Assembly (NCBI GenBank): GCA_020723405.1
Contig: DYIY01000002.1
Location: 340,595 to 404,594 of the forward strand
Direction of reading: 5' to 3'
Origin: Thiobacillus denitrificans
GTDB lineage: Bacteria > Pseudomonadota > Gammaproteobacteria > Burkholderiales > Thiobacillaceae
DNA: 64,000 bases
In this document: piece by piece, positions 26,105 through 36,182 of the stretch
Position numbering within the stretch: the first letter of the stretch is position 1
Layout of the letters: the number at the start of each line of letters is the position of its first letter
Notes under the pieces: generated by a model
What the model saw: only the letters and a program-made list of their open reading frames with translations
Told to the model about the DNA's origin: nothing
Database searches by the model: none
Translations under genes and position numbers: made by a program

Positions 26105-27254
26105 GTTCGATACGTTCCGGGGGAATGCTTTCCCAGCGGGCGCAGGCCGGGCATTGCCAGAAGAACTGGCGGGCCTTGAAGCCGCAACTGGTGCATTGGT
26201 AATAGGCGATGCGACTTACCTGGCGGTGCACCAGATCCTGGGCCAGACGGGTTTCCATGGCCTCCGGGTGTACGGCGTTGCTGGCCTGGAGATAGTCGTC
26301 CAGGGCACGCAGGCTGGGGTGGCGCTTCAATTCCTCGGCGGCCAGTTGCCTGGCCGCCTCCCAGCCCTGGTGTTCGGCCACGGTCTGGAACAGCAGATGC
26401 AGGAGATCCGGGCTGGGGCGCCGATCCAGATAGGCCTTGAGCAGGGCCACCACCTCGCCGCTGCGACCCTGGCGGCCATGGGCCTGGACCAGCCGCTCGG
26501 CCACCACGGGCAGGAAGCCCGGGTTGATGTCCTCCAGGCGCCGCCAGGCGACGATGGCGGCCTCATCCCGGCCCTGTTTCACCTCCAGGTCGCCCAGCAG
26601 CATCCAGGCCCGGGCGGCCCGCTTGTTCTCCTCAAGGGCGAGCTCCAGTTGGGCACGGGCCCCGTCCGGGTCATCCCGCAGCATGGCAGCAGCGGCCAAC
26701 TCGCAATGGTAGTGGGCCGTGTCGGCATGCTGGGCCGGGCAACCCAGCTTCTCCAGGCGTTTGGCGGTGAGGATGGCCTGCTGCCAGTCCTTGGTGAGCA
26801 CCTGGATATCCAGGATGTGGCGCAGGGCATCCAGGGCGTGGCTCCCCGTTTCCAGACGGCGGAAGACGGATTCGGCCCGGTCCAGCAGGCCCGATTTCAG
26901 GAAATCCTCCCCCAGTTCATAGAGGGCCTTCATGCGCTGGTCCTGGGACAGGTCGGCCCGGTCCACCAGGTTCTGGTGGATGCGGATGGCCCGATCCAGT
27001 TCCCCCCTGCGGCGGAACAGGGCGCCCAGGGCGAAGTGCAGTTCCAGGGTGTCCGGGTCCATCCTGGCCACTTCCAGAAAGGCCTCGATGGCCTTGTCCG
27101 GCTGCTCGTTGAGCAGGTAGTTGAGGCCCTTGAAGTAGGAACGGGGCACCGCCCGGGATTCCTGCATGACGTGGCGGATGTCCACCCGGGCGGCCAACCA
27201 GCCCAGGCCGAAGAACAAGGGAATGACCAGCAGGTACCAGGACTCGAATTCCAT
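26097..27254 (-). CDS. lapB: LPS assembly protein LapB (YciM)
   Basis: The 385-residue inner-membrane anchored TPR protein regulates LpxC turnover by FtsH and so balances LPS and phospholipid. It has one N-terminal membrane helix ([19 protein letters not shown], residues 6-24), about nine TPR units, and a C-terminal rubredoxin-like zinc knuckle with CTSCGF and CPAC. All four cysteines are present. The start at 27254 gives the canonical short periplasmic or membrane N-terminus, and a longer upstream reading was rejected. It lies 2 bases after lapA. Confidence 0.95.
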   Translation of the reverse strand: MEFESWYLLVIPLFFGLGWLAARVDIRHVMQESRAVPRSYFKGLNYLLNEQPDKAIEAFLEVARMDPDTLELHFALGALFRRRGELDRAIRIHQNLVDRADLSQDQRMKALYELGEDFLKSGLLDRAESVFRRLETGSHALDALRHILDIQVLTKDWQQAILTAKRLEKLGCPAQHADTAHYHCELAAAAMLRDDPDGARAQLELALEENKRAARAWMLLGDLEVKQGRDEAAIVAWRRLEDINPGFLPVVAERLVQAHGRQGRSGEVVALLKAYLDRRPSPDLLHLLFQTVAEHQGWEAARQLAAEELKRHPSLRALDDYLQASNAVHPEAMETRLAQDLVHRQVSRIAYYQCTSCGFKARQFFWQCPACARWESIPPERIEHE

Positions 27255-27256
27255 GC

Positions 27257-27502
27257 CTACTCTTTCTGCAATTCCCGGCGCAGGCTGCGCAACTCCCGGT
27301 GGCCCCGCAACAGACGCAGGGAGCAGGCCAGCAAGCCGGTGAACAGCCCCAGGGCGAAGACGGCCAGGATGACCAGGGACAGGGGGGCCCGCCACTCCAG
27401 GCCCAGGAAATAGCGCAGGACCACGGTGTCGCTGTTCTGGGCAGCAAAGCCCAGCAGCAGCAGGAACAGGATGATCTTGAGAGGAAGCGCCAGGGCGCGC
27501 AC
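27257..27502 (-). CDS. lapA: LapA family membrane protein (DUF1049)
   Basis: The 81-residue protein has two hydrophobic helices (KIILFLLLLGFAAQNS at about 9-24, and SLVILAVFALGLFTGLLACS at about 39-58) with the family's AAQN turn, and a basic cytoplasmic coil at the end (RSLRRELQKE). It partners with LapB in LPS assembly control. The start is taken as the GTG at 27502. No clear ribosome binding site is present, so nearby alternatives remain possible. Tight spacing to lapB supports co-translation. Confidence 0.85.
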   Translation of the reverse strand: MRALALPLKIILFLLLLGFAAQNSDTVVLRYFLGLEWRAPLSLVILAVFALGLFTGLLACSLRLLRGHRELRSLRRELQKE

Positions 27503-27529
27503 AGGTCGGGCCGGTCTTGGAATGGGCGG

Positions 27530-27556
27530 ATTGTAGCGGGATGCCCTCCCCGTCAC
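27530..27556 (-). promoter_or_regulatory. Weak candidate promoter for lapAB-pyrF
   Basis: The minus strand has TACAAT (27535-27530, 5 of 6) with GTGACG (27556-27551) 15 bases upstream. The short spacer lowers confidence. It lies between the ihfB terminator and lapA, where a promoter is expected. Confidence 0.35.
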
Positions 27557-27585
27557 CACAGCGCCAGGCCCATGGGCCGGCGCCA

Positions 27586-27619
27586 ATAAAAAAGGGCGCC
27601 GGGTTGCGCGGCGCCCTTT
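27586..27619 (-). terminator. Intrinsic terminator after ihfB
   Basis: AAAGGGCGCCG (27591-27601) and CGGCGCCCTTT (27609-27619) form a perfect 11-bp stem with a 7-base loop. On the minus strand this is followed by TTTTTTAT. It closes the serC-ihfB block. Confidence 0.92.
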
Positions 27620-27639
27620 GGAACGACAGCCGGGATTGG

Positions 27640-27927
27640 TTATGAATCCTTGAAGTCCACCCGATCGCGCAATTCCTTGCCCGCCTTGAAGTGGGGCACG
27701 TACTTGCCTTCGACATGGACCTTTTCGCCGGTCTTGGGGTTGCGCCCCACCCGGGGCGGGCGGAAATTCAGACTGAAGCTGCCGAACCCGCGGATTTCGA
27801 TGCGTTCCCCTTCCACCAGACTGCTGATCATGGCATCCAGGATCGTCTTCACCGCCAGTTCGGCATCCGCCGCCACCAGATGAGGATGGCGCTCCGCCAG
27901 CCGGGCGATCAGCTCCGACTTGGTCAT
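27640..27927 (-). CDS. ihfB: Integration host factor beta subunit
   Basis: The 95-residue DNA-bending protein of the HU/IHF family forms a heterodimer with IhfA. The N-terminal [15 protein letters not shown] and the beta-arm region [24 protein letters not shown], with the intercalating proline, are typical. I chose the ATG at 27927, which matches the family start. An upstream ATG at 27945 would overlap the rpsA stop and add six residues. It lies 14 bases after rpsA, the usual neighbour in proteobacteria, and ends before a strong terminator. Confidence 0.95.
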   Translation of the reverse strand: MTKSELIARLAERHPHLVAADAELAVKTILDAMISSLVEGERIEIRGFGSFSLNFRPPRVGRNPKTGEKVHVEGKYVPHFKAGKELRDRVDFKDS

Positions 27928-27941
27928 GGCGCCGGCTTCGA

Positions 27942-29657
27942 TCATTCCGCGCTCTTGTTATCGAGTTTGGCCTTGAGCAGGGCACCCAGGTTGGTGGTGC
28001 CGGTGGACTGCTCGGAAGCCAGTTTGCGCAGGGCCTCGGACTGCTCGGCGGCGTCCTTGGCCTTGATGGACAGGTTGATCTGGCGGTTCTTGCGATCAAT
28101 GTTGATGATCACCGTCTCCACCGCGTCGCCTTCCTTCAGGTGATTGCGGATGTCCTCGACCCGCTCACGGGAAACCTCGGAGGCCCGCAGGTAGCCTTCC
28201 ACCTCGCCGTCCAGACCGATCACCGCGCCCTTGGCATCCAGGGACTTGACGCTGCCCTTGACGATGGAACCCTTGTCATGGGTGGCCACGTAGGCGTTGA
28301 AGGGATCATTCTCCAGTTGCTTGATGCCCAGGGAGATGCGCTCCTTCTCCACGTCGATGGCCAGCACCACGGCTTCCACTTCCTCACCCTTGCGGTAGTT
28401 GCGCAGGGCTTCCTCGCCGGGCAGGCTCCAGGACAGGTCGGACAGGTGCACCAGGCCGTCGATGCCGCCAGGCAGGCCGATGAACACGCCGAAATCGGTG
28501 ATGGACTTGATCTGGCCCTTCACCTTGTCACCCTTCTTGGCGTTCATGGCGAAATCGTCCCAGGGATTGGATTTGCACTGCTTCATGCCCAGGGAGATAC
28601 GGCGGCGGTCCTCGTCGATCTCCAGGACCATGACTTCCACTTCGTCACCCAGGGAAACCATCTTGGAGGGATTCACGTTCTTGTTGGTCCAGTCCATCTC
28701 GGACACGTGGACCAGGCCCTCGATGCCCGGTTCGATTTCCACGAAGGCGCCGTAGTCGGTCAGGTTGGCCACCTTGCCGAACATGCGGGTGCCGGTGGGG
28801 TAACGCCGGGACAGGCCCACCCACGGGTCTTCGCCCAGCTGCTTGAGGCCCAGGGAAACCCGGTTCTTCTCCTGATCGAACTTGAGCACCATGGCGGTGA
28901 CTTCGTCGCCCACGGTGACCACTTCGGAGGGATGCTTGACCCGGCGCCAGGCCAGGTCGGTGATGTGCAGCAGGCCGTCGATGCCGCCCAGGTCCACGAA
29001 GGCACCGTATTCGGTGATGTTCTTGACCACGCCCTTGACCTGGGCGCCTTCCTTCAGGTTGGCCAGCAGGGTCTCCCGCTCGGCGCCCATGCTGGCTTCC
29101 AGCACGGCCTTGCGGGACACCACCACGTTGTTGCGCTTGCGGTCCAGCTTGATGACCTTGAAATCGGATTCCTTGCCTTCGAAGGGGCTGGTGTCCTTGA
29201 TGGGGCGCACGTCCACCAGAGAACCGGGCAGGAAGGCGCGGATGCCGTTGCACATGACGGTGAGGCCACCCTTGACCTTGCCGTTGATCACACCCTTGAC
29301 CACGCGGCCCTCTTCCATGGCGGCTTCCAGATCCAGCCAGGCGGCCAGACGGCGGGCCCGGTCGCGGGACAGCTTGGTGGAACCGTAACCGTCCTCGATG
29401 GATTCGATGGCGACCTGGACGAAGTCGCCCACCTGCACTTCCACCTCGCCCCGGTCGTTCTTGAACTCCTCGACGGGGATCAGGCTCTCGGACTTGAGGC
29501 CGGCGTTGACGGTGACGAAGTTATCGTCGATGGCCACGACTTCGGCGGTGATGACTTCACCCTGACGCATTTCCTGCTTGGAGATGCTTTCTTCGAAGAG
29601 GGCGGCAAAGGATTCCATGGATTCCATGGCGGGTTGGATGGACATTGCGGTGGACAT
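27942..29657 (-). CDS. rpsA: Ribosomal protein S1
   Basis: The 571-residue protein has six S1 OB-fold repeats and binds mRNA to the 30S subunit. The N-terminal ribosome-binding segment is [17 protein letters not shown]. Repeats 3-6 carry the regular GxVxxIxxFGVFV-type blocks such as [14 protein letters not shown] and [16 protein letters not shown] placed the start at the ATG at 29657 (MSTAMSIQ), as in related betaproteobacteria; further in-frame ATGs follow within 15 codons. It follows cmk across a strong terminator, so rpsA must have its own promoter. Confidence 0.96.
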   Translation of the reverse strand: MSTAMSIQPAMESMESFAALFEESISKQEMRQGEVITAEVVAIDDNFVTVNAGLKSESLIPVEEFKNDRGEVEVQVGDFVQVAIESIEDGYGSTKLSRDRARRLAAWLDLEAAMEEGRVVKGVINGKVKGGLTVMCNGIRAFLPGSLVDVRPIKDTSPFEGKESDFKVIKLDRKRNNVVVSRKAVLEASMGAERETLLANLKEGAQVKGVVKNITEYGAFVDLGGIDGLLHITDLAWRRVKHPSEVVTVGDEVTAMVLKFDQEKNRVSLGLKQLGEDPWVGLSRRYPTGTRMFGKVANLTDYGAFVEIEPGIEGLVHVSEMDWTNKNVNPSKMVSLGDEVEVMVLEIDEDRRRISLGMKQCKSNPWDDFAMNAKKGDKVKGQIKSITDFGVFIGLPGGIDGLVHLSDLSWSLPGEEALRNYRKGEEVEAVVLAIDVEKERISLGIKQLENDPFNAYVATHDKGSIVKGSVKSLDAKGAVIGLDGEVEGYLRASEVSRERVEDIRNHLKEGDAVETVIINIDRKNRQINLSIKAKDAAEQSEALRKLASEQSTGTTNLGALLKAKLDNKSAE

Positions 29658-29700
29658 GTAGGGACCTGAGTGAAACCGTGTTGCCACGGCGGGTTGGTTG

Positions 29701-29751
29701 AAAATAAAAACCGAAAGGCACCCGGTCTTTCACCCGGACGGCGCCTTCCGG
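29701..29751 (-). terminator. Intrinsic terminator after cmk
   Basis: On the minus strand a 12-bp stem (CCGGAAGGCGCC with GGTGCCTTTCGG, two G-U pairs) encloses a 17-base loop and is followed by TTTTTATTTT. It lies just past the cmk stop and separates cmk from rpsA. Confidence 0.85.
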
Positions 29752-29755
29752 CGGT

Positions 29756-30430
29756 TCAGTGGGCGGAGGCTTCCCGGAACCAGACCAGTACCTGCTCCAC
29801 GGCTTGGCCGATGGTCAGGTCGGAGGTTTCCAGGAGGTGGGCATCCGCCGTCTGTCGCAGGGGAGCGGCGGCCCGGGCGGCATCCCGCGCGTCCCGTTCG
29901 CTCAAGTCCTGAAACAGGGCGGCGAGATTAGCATCGAATCCTTTTTCAATCAACTGCTTATAGCGTCTGTTGGCGCGCTCCTCGCAAGTCGCCGTAAGGA
30001 AGATTTTGAGCGCCGCATCGGGGAATACCACCGAGCCCATGTCCCGCCCATCGGTCACCAGCCCCGGGGCCTGGCGGAAGGCCCGCTGGCGTTCCAGCAG
30101 GGCTTCCCGGACCGGAGGCATGGCGGCAATGCGGGAGGCGTCCCGGCCCGCCTCCTCGGTGCGGATGGCGTCCCCCACGGGCTGGCCGTCCAGGTACACC
30201 TCGCCGCCGTCGAAGCGCAGGTCCAGGCCCCGGGCCAGGCCGGCCAGGGCCTGCGGATCCTCCAGGGACACGCCGGCCCGGCGGGCGGCGAAGGCGGTGA
30301 CCCGGTAGATGGCGCCGCTGTCCAGATAGTGGAAGCCCAGGGCCCGGGCGGCCAGGGCGGCCACGGTGCCCTTGCCGGAGGCGGAAGGCCCGTCGATGGC
30401 GATGACGGGAATCGCTGCGCTGGCGTGCAT
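29756..30430 (-). CDS. cmk: Cytidylate kinase
   Basis: The 224-residue enzyme phosphorylates CMP and dCMP. The P-loop is [19 protein letters not shown] (near residues 10-28). The CMP-binding region includes [17 protein letters not shown], and [13 protein letters not shown] is the lid arginine block. The ATG at 30430 shares one base with the aroA stop (TGATG), so the two are translationally coupled. A longer reading to 30553 runs inside aroA and was rejected. Confidence 0.96.
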   Translation of the reverse strand: MHASAAIPVIAIDGPSASGKGTVAALAARALGFHYLDSGAIYRVTAFAARRAGVSLEDPQALAGLARGLDLRFDGGEVYLDGQPVGDAIRTEEAGRDASRIAAMPPVREALLERQRAFRQAPGLVTDGRDMGSVVFPDAALKIFLTATCEERANRRYKQLIEKGFDANLAALFQDLSERDARDAARAAAPLRQTADAHLLETSDLTIGQAVEQVLVWFREASAH

Positions 30431-31728
30431 CAGAAGGCCTTGGTCTGGGTGATGGCGGCGAAGCGCTCGAAGTAGTCGGGGAAGGTCTTGGCCACGCATC
30501 CGGGGTCGTTGATGCGGACCGGCACCCCCCCCAGGGCCACCAGGGAGAAGCACATGGCCATGCGGTGATCGTCGTAGGTGTCGATGGCGGCGTTGGGCAC
30601 CAGCCTGGCCGGCGGGGTGATGCGGAGGAAGTCGGACCCCTCCTCCACCGTGGCGCCCAGCTTGCGCAGTTCCGTGGCCATGGCGGCGATGCGGTCGGTT
30701 TCCTTGACCCGCCAGGAGGCGATGTTGGACAGGGTGGTGGGGCCCTCGGCGAACAGGGCCAGCACGGCCAGGGTCATGGCGGCGTCGGGGATGTGGTTGC
30801 AGTCCAGGTCCAGGGCCTGCAATTTCGTGCCGCAGGCCAGGCGGCTCTCCACCCAGTCGGGGCCGAAGCCCACTTCCACGCCCATGCGGGCCAGGGCTTC
30901 GGCGAAGCGCACGTCGCCCTGGATGCTGTTGCGGCCCACCCCCTGGACCCGCACCGGGCCATGGCCCAGGGCGCCGGCGGCGAGGAAGTAGGAGGCCGAG
31001 GAGGCATCCCCCTCCACCAGGATTTCCAGAGGGCTCCGGTAGGTGGCGGCGGGCACGATGAAGCGCTCCCAGCCCTCCCGCGCCACCGCCACGCCGTAGC
31101 GCTTCATGAGGTTGAGGGTGATCTCCACGTAGGGCTTGGAGATGAGTTCCCCCACCACCCGGATGCCCACTTCCCGGCCCAGCAGGGGGGCGGCCAGCAG
31201 AAGGCCGGTCAAATACTGGCTGGACACGTTGCCCTTCACGGCGATCTCGCCCCCCTGGGGCTCGGGGGGCAGGATGTGCAGGGGCGGGAAGCCGTCGTTC
31301 TCGGTGTAGTCGATGTTGGCGCCGGCCAGGCGCAGGGCCTCCACCAGGTCGCCGATGGGCCGCTCGTGCATGCGCGGCACCCCGGACAGGGTGTAGTCGC
31401 CGTGGGCGAAGGCGCAGGCGGCGGTGAGGCTGCGGAAGGCGGTACCGGCGTTGCCGAGGAACAGGTTGGCGTACTTCACCGGGAAGGAACCGGCCACGCC
31501 GCTGACCCGGTAGTCGTCCGTGCCGTCGATGCGCTGCCAGCCCACCCCCAGGCGATGCAGGGCGTCCAGCATGACGTGGGTATCGTCCGATTCCAGCAGC
31601 CCCTTCACCAGGGTCTCCCCCGCCGCCAGGGCGGACAGGAGCAGGATGCGGTTGGAGATGCTCTTGGAGCCGGGCAGGCGGATGCTGCCCCGGGCGCCGG
31701 ACAGGGCCGGCAGGTCAAGGTGTTGCAT
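30430..31728 (-). CDS. aroA: 3-phosphoshikimate 1-carboxyvinyltransferase (EPSP synthase)
   Basis: The 432-residue enzyme joins shikimate-3-phosphate and PEP in the shikimate pathway. Signature blocks are [18 protein letters not shown] near the N-terminus, [16 protein letters not shown] (the PEP-binding motif, glyphosate-relevant in the family) and [23 protein letters not shown]. The LGNAGTA form is the common sensitive class. It follows tyrA directly with no gap and feeds cmk by an overlapping start. Confidence 0.97.
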   Translation of the reverse strand: MQHLDLPALSGARGSIRLPGSKSISNRILLLSALAAGETLVKGLLESDDTHVMLDALHRLGVGWQRIDGTDDYRVSGVAGSFPVKYANLFLGNAGTAFRSLTAACAFAHGDYTLSGVPRMHERPIGDLVEALRLAGANIDYTENDGFPPLHILPPEPQGGEIAVKGNVSSQYLTGLLLAAPLLGREVGIRVVGELISKPYVEITLNLMKRYGVAVAREGWERFIVPAATYRSPLEILVEGDASSASYFLAAGALGHGPVRVQGVGRNSIQGDVRFAEALARMGVEVGFGPDWVESRLACGTKLQALDLDCNHIPDAAMTLAVLALFAEGPTTLSNIASWRVKETDRIAAMATELRKLGATVEEGSDFLRITPPARLVPNAAIDTYDDHRMAMCFSLVALGGVPVRINDPGCVAKTFPDYFERFAAITQTKAF

Positions 31729-32598
31729 TCAGTGGCCTCGCGCTTTGATCCAGTTGTGCCGGGCTTCCCGGGCCCGGGCGAATAAGGCTTCCAGGGCGGC
31801 GCTGTCCCCCGCCTTGAGCAGATCCCTCAGGTCGCCCAGCTTGGCGATGAAAGTATCCATTTCGGCCACCAGGGCGTCCTTGTTGGCCATGCTGATGTCC
31901 CGCCACATTTCCGGGTGGCTGCCGGCGATGCGGGTGAAATCCCGGAAGCCGCTGCCGGCGTGGCGGAAATAGATGTCTGCATCGGGCCGCCCGGCCAGTT
32001 CCTCCATGAGGGCGAAGGCCACCAGATGGGGCAGGTGGCTGACGGCGGCGAACACCTGGTCGTGGCGCTCGGGGGGTAGCCGGCAGACGGTCGCCCCGCA
32101 GGCTTTCCAGAGGGCGGTCACCCTGTCGACCGCTTCCGGGGCATTTTCCGGCAAGGGGGTGATCACCAGGGGTTTGTGCCGGTACAGGCCGGGACGGGCC
32201 GCCTCGGCCCCACTGTTCTCGGCACCGGCGATGGGATGGGCCGGCACGAACTGGCCGATGCGCTCGCCCAGGCCGGCCCGGGCGGCGGCGATGACGTCCT
32301 GCTTGGTGCTGCCGGCATCGGTGATGATGCAGCCTGGCGGCAGGACGGGCGCCAGTTCGCGGAACAGGGGCCCCATGGCGCCAACCGGCACGGCCAGCAA
32401 CACCAGATCCGCGTCCCCCACCGCTGCTGCGGCGGAATCGGCGATGGCATCGATGATGCCCAGTTCCCGGGCCTTGTCCAGGTTGGCCCGTCTCCGTCCC
32501 ACGCCGGTCACCTTGCCCACCAGGCCCTGCTGCTTCAGGTCCAGGGCCAGGGAGCCGCCGATCAGGCCCACCCCCACCACCACCAGGTGCTTGATCAT
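31729..32598 (-). CDS. tyrA: Prephenate dehydrogenase
   Basis: The 289-residue enzyme converts prephenate to 4-hydroxyphenylpyruvate for tyrosine. It has a Rossmann start, VVVGVGLIGGSLALDLK, the substrate block HPIAGAENSGAEAA, the catalytic His region, and LPHLVAFALMEEL. There is no chorismate mutase or ACT domain, as in other monofunctional proteobacterial enzymes. It may also accept arogenate. The start overlaps the hisC stop by 4 bases (ATGA). Confidence 0.94.
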   Translation of the reverse strand: MIKHLVVVGVGLIGGSLALDLKQQGLVGKVTGVGRRRANLDKARELGIIDAIADSAAAAVGDADLVLLAVPVGAMGPLFRELAPVLPPGCIITDAGSTKQDVIAAARAGLGERIGQFVPAHPIAGAENSGAEAARPGLYRHKPLVITPLPENAPEAVDRVTALWKACGATVCRLPPERHDQVFAAVSHLPHLVAFALMEELAGRPDADIYFRHAGSGFRDFTRIAGSHPEMWRDISMANKDALVAEMDTFIAKLGDLRDLLKAGDSAALEALFARAREARHNWIKARGH

Positions 32599-33710
32599 GC
32601 CTTCCCCAGGATTGCCGCCAGGGCCGCCAGGCAGCGCTCGTTCTGCTCCGGCAGGCCGATGCTCACCCGCAGGTATTCGGCCATGCCGTAGTTGCCCACC
32701 GGGCGGACGATGACGCCCTGACGCAACAGGGCCTGGAACACCGGCGTGGCATCGCCGCCCGGAGCCACCCGTACGGCGACGAAATTCCCGGCGGACGGTA
32801 TCCAGTCCAGGCCCAGGCGCCGGAATCCGGCCTCGTACTGGGCCATGCCGGCATCGTTGAGGGCCTTGCTGCGGGCCAGGAAGTCCCCGTCGTCCAGGGC
32901 GGCGGCGGCGGCAGCCAGGGCCAGGCTGTTGACGTTGAAGGGCTGGCGCACCCGGTTGAGCAGGTCGGCCACCTCCGTCCGGCAGACCCCGTAGCCCACC
33001 CGCAGTCCCGCCAGGCCATAGGCCTTGGAGAAGGTGCGGGTGAGGATCAGGTTGGGGAAGCGCTTCAGCCAGTCCAGGGCAGGGGCCCGCTGGCGCGGGT
33101 CCATGTATTCCACGTAGGCTTCGTCCAGCACCACCACCAGGGAGCGGACGGCCAGGGCTTCCAGGGCCCGTTCCAGTTCGGCGTTGTCCAGCAGGGTACC
33201 GGTGGGGTTGTTGGGGTTGGCGATCCACACCACCCGGGTATGGGGCTGGACCCGGGCCAGCATGGCTTCCAGGTCGTGGCCGAAATCCCGGGCCGGCGCC
33301 TCAATGCCGATGGCGCCGGCGGCCTGGGTGGCCAGGGGATAGACGGCGAAGGCATGGCGGGAATAGACCGCGGAAGTGCCCGGGGCCAGGAAGGCCCGGG
33401 CCACCAGGTCCAGCACGTCGTTGGAGCCGTTGCCCAGCACCAGTTGCTCCAGGTCCACCCCGAGTTTCGCCGCCAGGGCGGACTTGAGCACGTAGCCATT
33501 GCCGTCCGGGTAGAGGGCCAGGTCGCCCAGGGCTGTTTCCATGGCAGCCTTGGCCATGGGGCTGAGGCCCAGGGGATTTTCGTTGGAGGCCAGCTTGACG
33601 ATGTCGGCCTCGTTCAAGCCCATCTCCCGGGCCAGCTCGGCGATGGGCTTGCCGGGCTGGTAGGGGGCGATGGCGCGGATGTAATGGGGGGAGAGTTGGG
33701 CAGTGCTCAT
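32595..33710 (-). CDS. hisC: Histidinol-phosphate/aromatic aminotransferase
   Basis: The 371-residue PLP aminotransferase has the substrate-loop KLASNENPLG (near residues 39-48), the aspartate in VVLDEAYVEY and the PLP lysine in LTRTFSKAYGLAGLRVGYG. Its place between pheA and tyrA suggests that this copy works mainly on aromatic keto acids (phenylpyruvate, 4-hydroxyphenylpyruvate) as well as histidinol phosphate. A second, histidine-operon hisC elsewhere in the genome would be expected. It overlaps tyrA by 4 bases and follows pheA by 13. Confidence 0.93.
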   Translation of the reverse strand: MSTAQLSPHYIRAIAPYQPGKPIAELAREMGLNEADIVKLASNENPLGLSPMAKAAMETALGDLALYPDGNGYVLKSALAAKLGVDLEQLVLGNGSNDVLDLVARAFLAPGTSAVYSRHAFAVYPLATQAAGAIGIEAPARDFGHDLEAMLARVQPHTRVVWIANPNNPTGTLLDNAELERALEALAVRSLVVVLDEAYVEYMDPRQRAPALDWLKRFPNLILTRTFSKAYGLAGLRVGYGVCRTEVADLLNRVRQPFNVNSLALAAAAAALDDGDFLARSKALNDAGMAQYEAGFRRLGLDWIPSAGNFVAVRVAPGGDATPVFQALLRQGVIVRPVGNYGMAEYLRVSIGLPEQNERCLAALAAILGKA

Positions 33711-33723
33711 GCAGGCAGGCAGG

Positions 33724-34785
33724 TCAGAGGGCCAGGGGGTAGGAACCCAGCACTTTGAGGAAGGTGCAGTGCCCTTCCAGGGCCGTCAGGGCGTGCTGGA
33801 TGTTGGTACTGGTGCGGTGGCCCTCGATGTCCAGGTAGAACACGTATTCCCAGGCGGTGCCCCGGGCGGGCCGGGATTCCAGCTTGGTCAGGCCGATGTC
33901 GTGGCTGGCGAAGGGCGACAGCAGATCCAGCAAGGCGCCTGGACGGTTGTGCACCGACAGCACCAGAGAAGTCTTGTCCCGGCCGGAAGGCGAAACGGCT
34001 TCCCGCCCCAGAACCAGGAAACGGGTGGTGTTGTTGGGCTCGTCCTCAATATCCCGGGCCACGATGTTGAGCTTGTGCCGCTCGGCCGCCAGTTCACCGG
34101 CGATGGCGGCAGCTTCCGGGTTCCCGGCGGCCATGCGGGCCGCCTCGCCGTTGCTGGTGACGCGCACCGTCTCCACCCCGGGCAGGTGCTGGCTCAGCCA
34201 TTCGTGGCACTGTCCCAGGGACTGGGCATGGGAATAGACCACCCGGATGCCGGTCAGGTCATCCTGCTGGCGCATCAGATGCTGACGCACCCGCAACATC
34301 ACCTCGCCGCAGATGTTGAGGGGGCTGTTGAGCATGAGGTCCAGGGTGCGGTTGACCGCCCCCTCGGTGGAGTTTTCCACCGGCGCGACGCCATAGTGGG
34401 CCTCCCCGCGCTCCACGGCGCGAAACACCTCGTCGATGCTGGCACAGGGCAGGCCGATGGCGGCGTGGCCGAAATGCTTGATGGCAGCCGCTTCGGAGAA
34501 GGTGCCCTCGGGGCCCAGGTAGGCAATGGTCAGGGGCTGCTCCAGGGCCCGGCAGGCGGACATGATTTCCTTGTAGAGCACGGCGATGGACTCGGCCGGC
34601 AAGGGGCCCGGATTGCCCTCCTGCAAGCGCCGCACCACCTGGGCTTCCCGTTCCGGCTTGTAGACGACGCCGTTCTTCAGGTGGCCGATGTCCTGGGCCA
34701 GGCGGGCCCGTTCGTTGAGTAGTTGCAGCACCTGGTCATCGATGGCGTCGATGCGGTTGCGCAGATTCAGGAGTTGGTCGGACAT
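33724..34785 (-). CDS. pheA: Bifunctional chorismate mutase/prephenate dehydratase
   Basis: The 353-residue P-protein has an N-terminal AroQ chorismate mutase (about residues 1-90, LLNLRNRIDAIDDQVLQLL), a prephenate dehydratase domain (about 95-265, starting IAYLGPEGTFSE and including GVAPVENSTEGAVN) and an ACT domain for phenylalanine feedback (about 275-353, with SRPARGTAWEYVFYLD, the ESRP motif). All parts are intact. The start has no clear Shine-Dalgarno sequence. A CTCGACTC-rich arm of repeat family B lies directly upstream in the gap to serA. Confidence 0.96.
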   Translation of the reverse strand: MSDQLLNLRNRIDAIDDQVLQLLNERARLAQDIGHLKNGVVYKPEREAQVVRRLQEGNPGPLPAESIAVLYKEIMSACRALEQPLTIAYLGPEGTFSEAAAIKHFGHAAIGLPCASIDEVFRAVERGEAHYGVAPVENSTEGAVNRTLDLMLNSPLNICGEVMLRVRQHLMRQQDDLTGIRVVYSHAQSLGQCHEWLSQHLPGVETVRVTSNGEAARMAAGNPEAAAIAGELAAERHKLNIVARDIEDEPNNTTRFLVLGREAVSPSGRDKTSLVLSVHNRPGALLDLLSPFASHDIGLTKLESRPARGTAWEYVFYLDIEGHRTSTNIQHALTALEGHCTFLKVLGSYPLAL

Positions 34786-34790
34786 GTTCT

Positions 34791-34926
34791 TGGAGTCGAG
34801 AGTCGAGAGTGGAGAGCCGGGAGAAACAGCAGCGCCTCGGGATTTTCCCTCGACTCCGGGTTCTATGTAAGTAAGGGCTGCAAGAACAGCGGCAGCCGAG
34901 CATTTTCTCTCAACTCCCGGCTCTCC
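34791..34926. repeat. Nested inverted repeat, family B (serA-pheA gap)
   Basis: GGAGAGCCGGGAG (34811-34823) and CTCCCGGCTCTCC (34914-34926) are perfect 13-base complements. Flanking and internal units repeat GAGTCGAGAG or CTCGACTC (34794-34811, 34849-34858). The element fills most of the 155-base gap between serA and pheA, and its CTC-rich arm (in mRNA sense) lies about 6 bases before the pheA start. Confidence 0.8.
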
Positions 34927-34940
34927 GCCCTTGGCTGATT

Positions 34941-36116
34941 TCAGACCGGCAGATAGCGCACCCGTAACACCCCCTCGATGGCCGCCAGGCGGGTAATGAG
35001 GTCTTCGGGCACCGGGCTGTCCACGTCCACCAGGGTGTAGGCCAGGTCGCCCCGGGACTTGTTCACCATGTTGCGGATGTTCAGGGCCGCCGAAGCCAGG
35101 GTGGTGGATATCTGGCCCAGCATGTTGGGCACGTTGGCGTTGGCGATGGCCAGGCGGAATTCGGATTCCCGGGGCTGGCTGATGTCGGGGAAGTTCACCG
35201 ACTGGCGGATGTGGCCGTTGTCCAGGTAGTCCAGCAGATGGTCCACCACCATGACCGCGCAGTTCTCCTCGGCTTCCTCGGTGGATGCGCCCAGGTGGGG
35301 CAGGGCCGCGAAATGGGCGTGCTGGCGCAGGAGGTTGCTGGGGAAGTCGCAGACGTAGGCGTGCAGGCGGCCTTCGTTGAGGCCGGCCAGCACGGCGGCC
35401 TCGTTGACGATGCCGTCCCGGGCGAAATTGAGCAGGACACAGCCCTTCTTCATGAGCTTCACCCGCTCGGCGTTGATCAGGTCCCGGGTGGCGTTGACCA
35501 GGGGCACGTGCAGGGTGATGAAATCCGAGTGCTTGACCAGTTCGTCCACGGACAGGGCCCGCCGGACCTGGGCGGGCAGCCGCCAGGCGGCATCCACGGT
35601 GATGTCGGGATCGTAGCCCAGGACCTGCATGCCCAGGTGGATGGCGGCGTCGGCCACCAGGGAGCCCACGGCTCCCAGGCCCACCACCCCCAGGGTTCGG
35701 CCGGTCAGTTCATGGCCGACGAAATGCTTCTTGCCTCCTTCCACCTGTTTCGCCAGGGCCTCGTCGTCGCCGTGCAGGCCGGCCACGAAGTTGAGGGCCG
35801 GCAACAGGTTGCGGGCCCCCATGAGCAGGCCGGCGATGACCAGTTCCTTCACTGCGTTGGCGTTGGCCCCGGGGGCGTTGAGCACCACCACCCCGCGCTT
35901 GCTGAGTTCCTGGACCGGGATGTTGTTGGTGCCGGCACCGGCCCGGCCCACGGCCAGGAGGCTACCGGGAAAGGCCATGTCGTGCATGGCATGGGAGCGC
36001 ACCAGGATACCGTCCGGTTCGGCCAGTTCCCCGGCCACCTGGCAGGACTCAGGCAAACGGGACAGGCCCCGCTTGGAAATGCTGTTGAGGGTGAGGATTT
36101 TCCAGGCCTGACTCAT
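34941..36116 (-). CDS. serA: D-3-phosphoglycerate dehydrogenase
   Basis: The 391-residue enzyme catalyses the first step of serine synthesis. It has the split substrate domain, a Rossmann domain with LGVVGLGAVGSLVADAA, the Arg/Glu/His set (FARDGIVNE, LPHLGASTEEAEENC) and a C-terminal ACT domain (about 315-391) that should bind serine for feedback. It belongs to the short class, without the intervening domain. I chose the ATG at 36116, which has an AAGGAA 8 bases upstream; a reading from 36155 is less likely. It sits between serC and pheA, an addition to the usual serC-pheA order. Confidence 0.93.
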   Translation of the reverse strand: MSQAWKILTLNSISKRGLSRLPESCQVAGELAEPDGILVRSHAMHDMAFPGSLLAVGRAGAGTNNIPVQELSKRGVVVLNAPGANANAVKELVIAGLLMGARNLLPALNFVAGLHGDDEALAKQVEGGKKHFVGHELTGRTLGVVGLGAVGSLVADAAIHLGMQVLGYDPDITVDAAWRLPAQVRRALSVDELVKHSDFITLHVPLVNATRDLINAERVKLMKKGCVLLNFARDGIVNEAAVLAGLNEGRLHAYVCDFPSNLLRQHAHFAALPHLGASTEEAEENCAVMVVDHLLDYLDNGHIRQSVNFPDISQPRESEFRLAIANANVPNMLGQISTTLASAALNIRNMVNKSRGDLAYTLVDVDSPVPEDLITRLAAIEGVLRVRYLPV

Positions 36117-36182
36117 GGGCATTTCCTTCCGCATGAAAAGACAGGCCGGCGCCACCGGCGCCGGCCGGGGTGGGGGGTGTAT

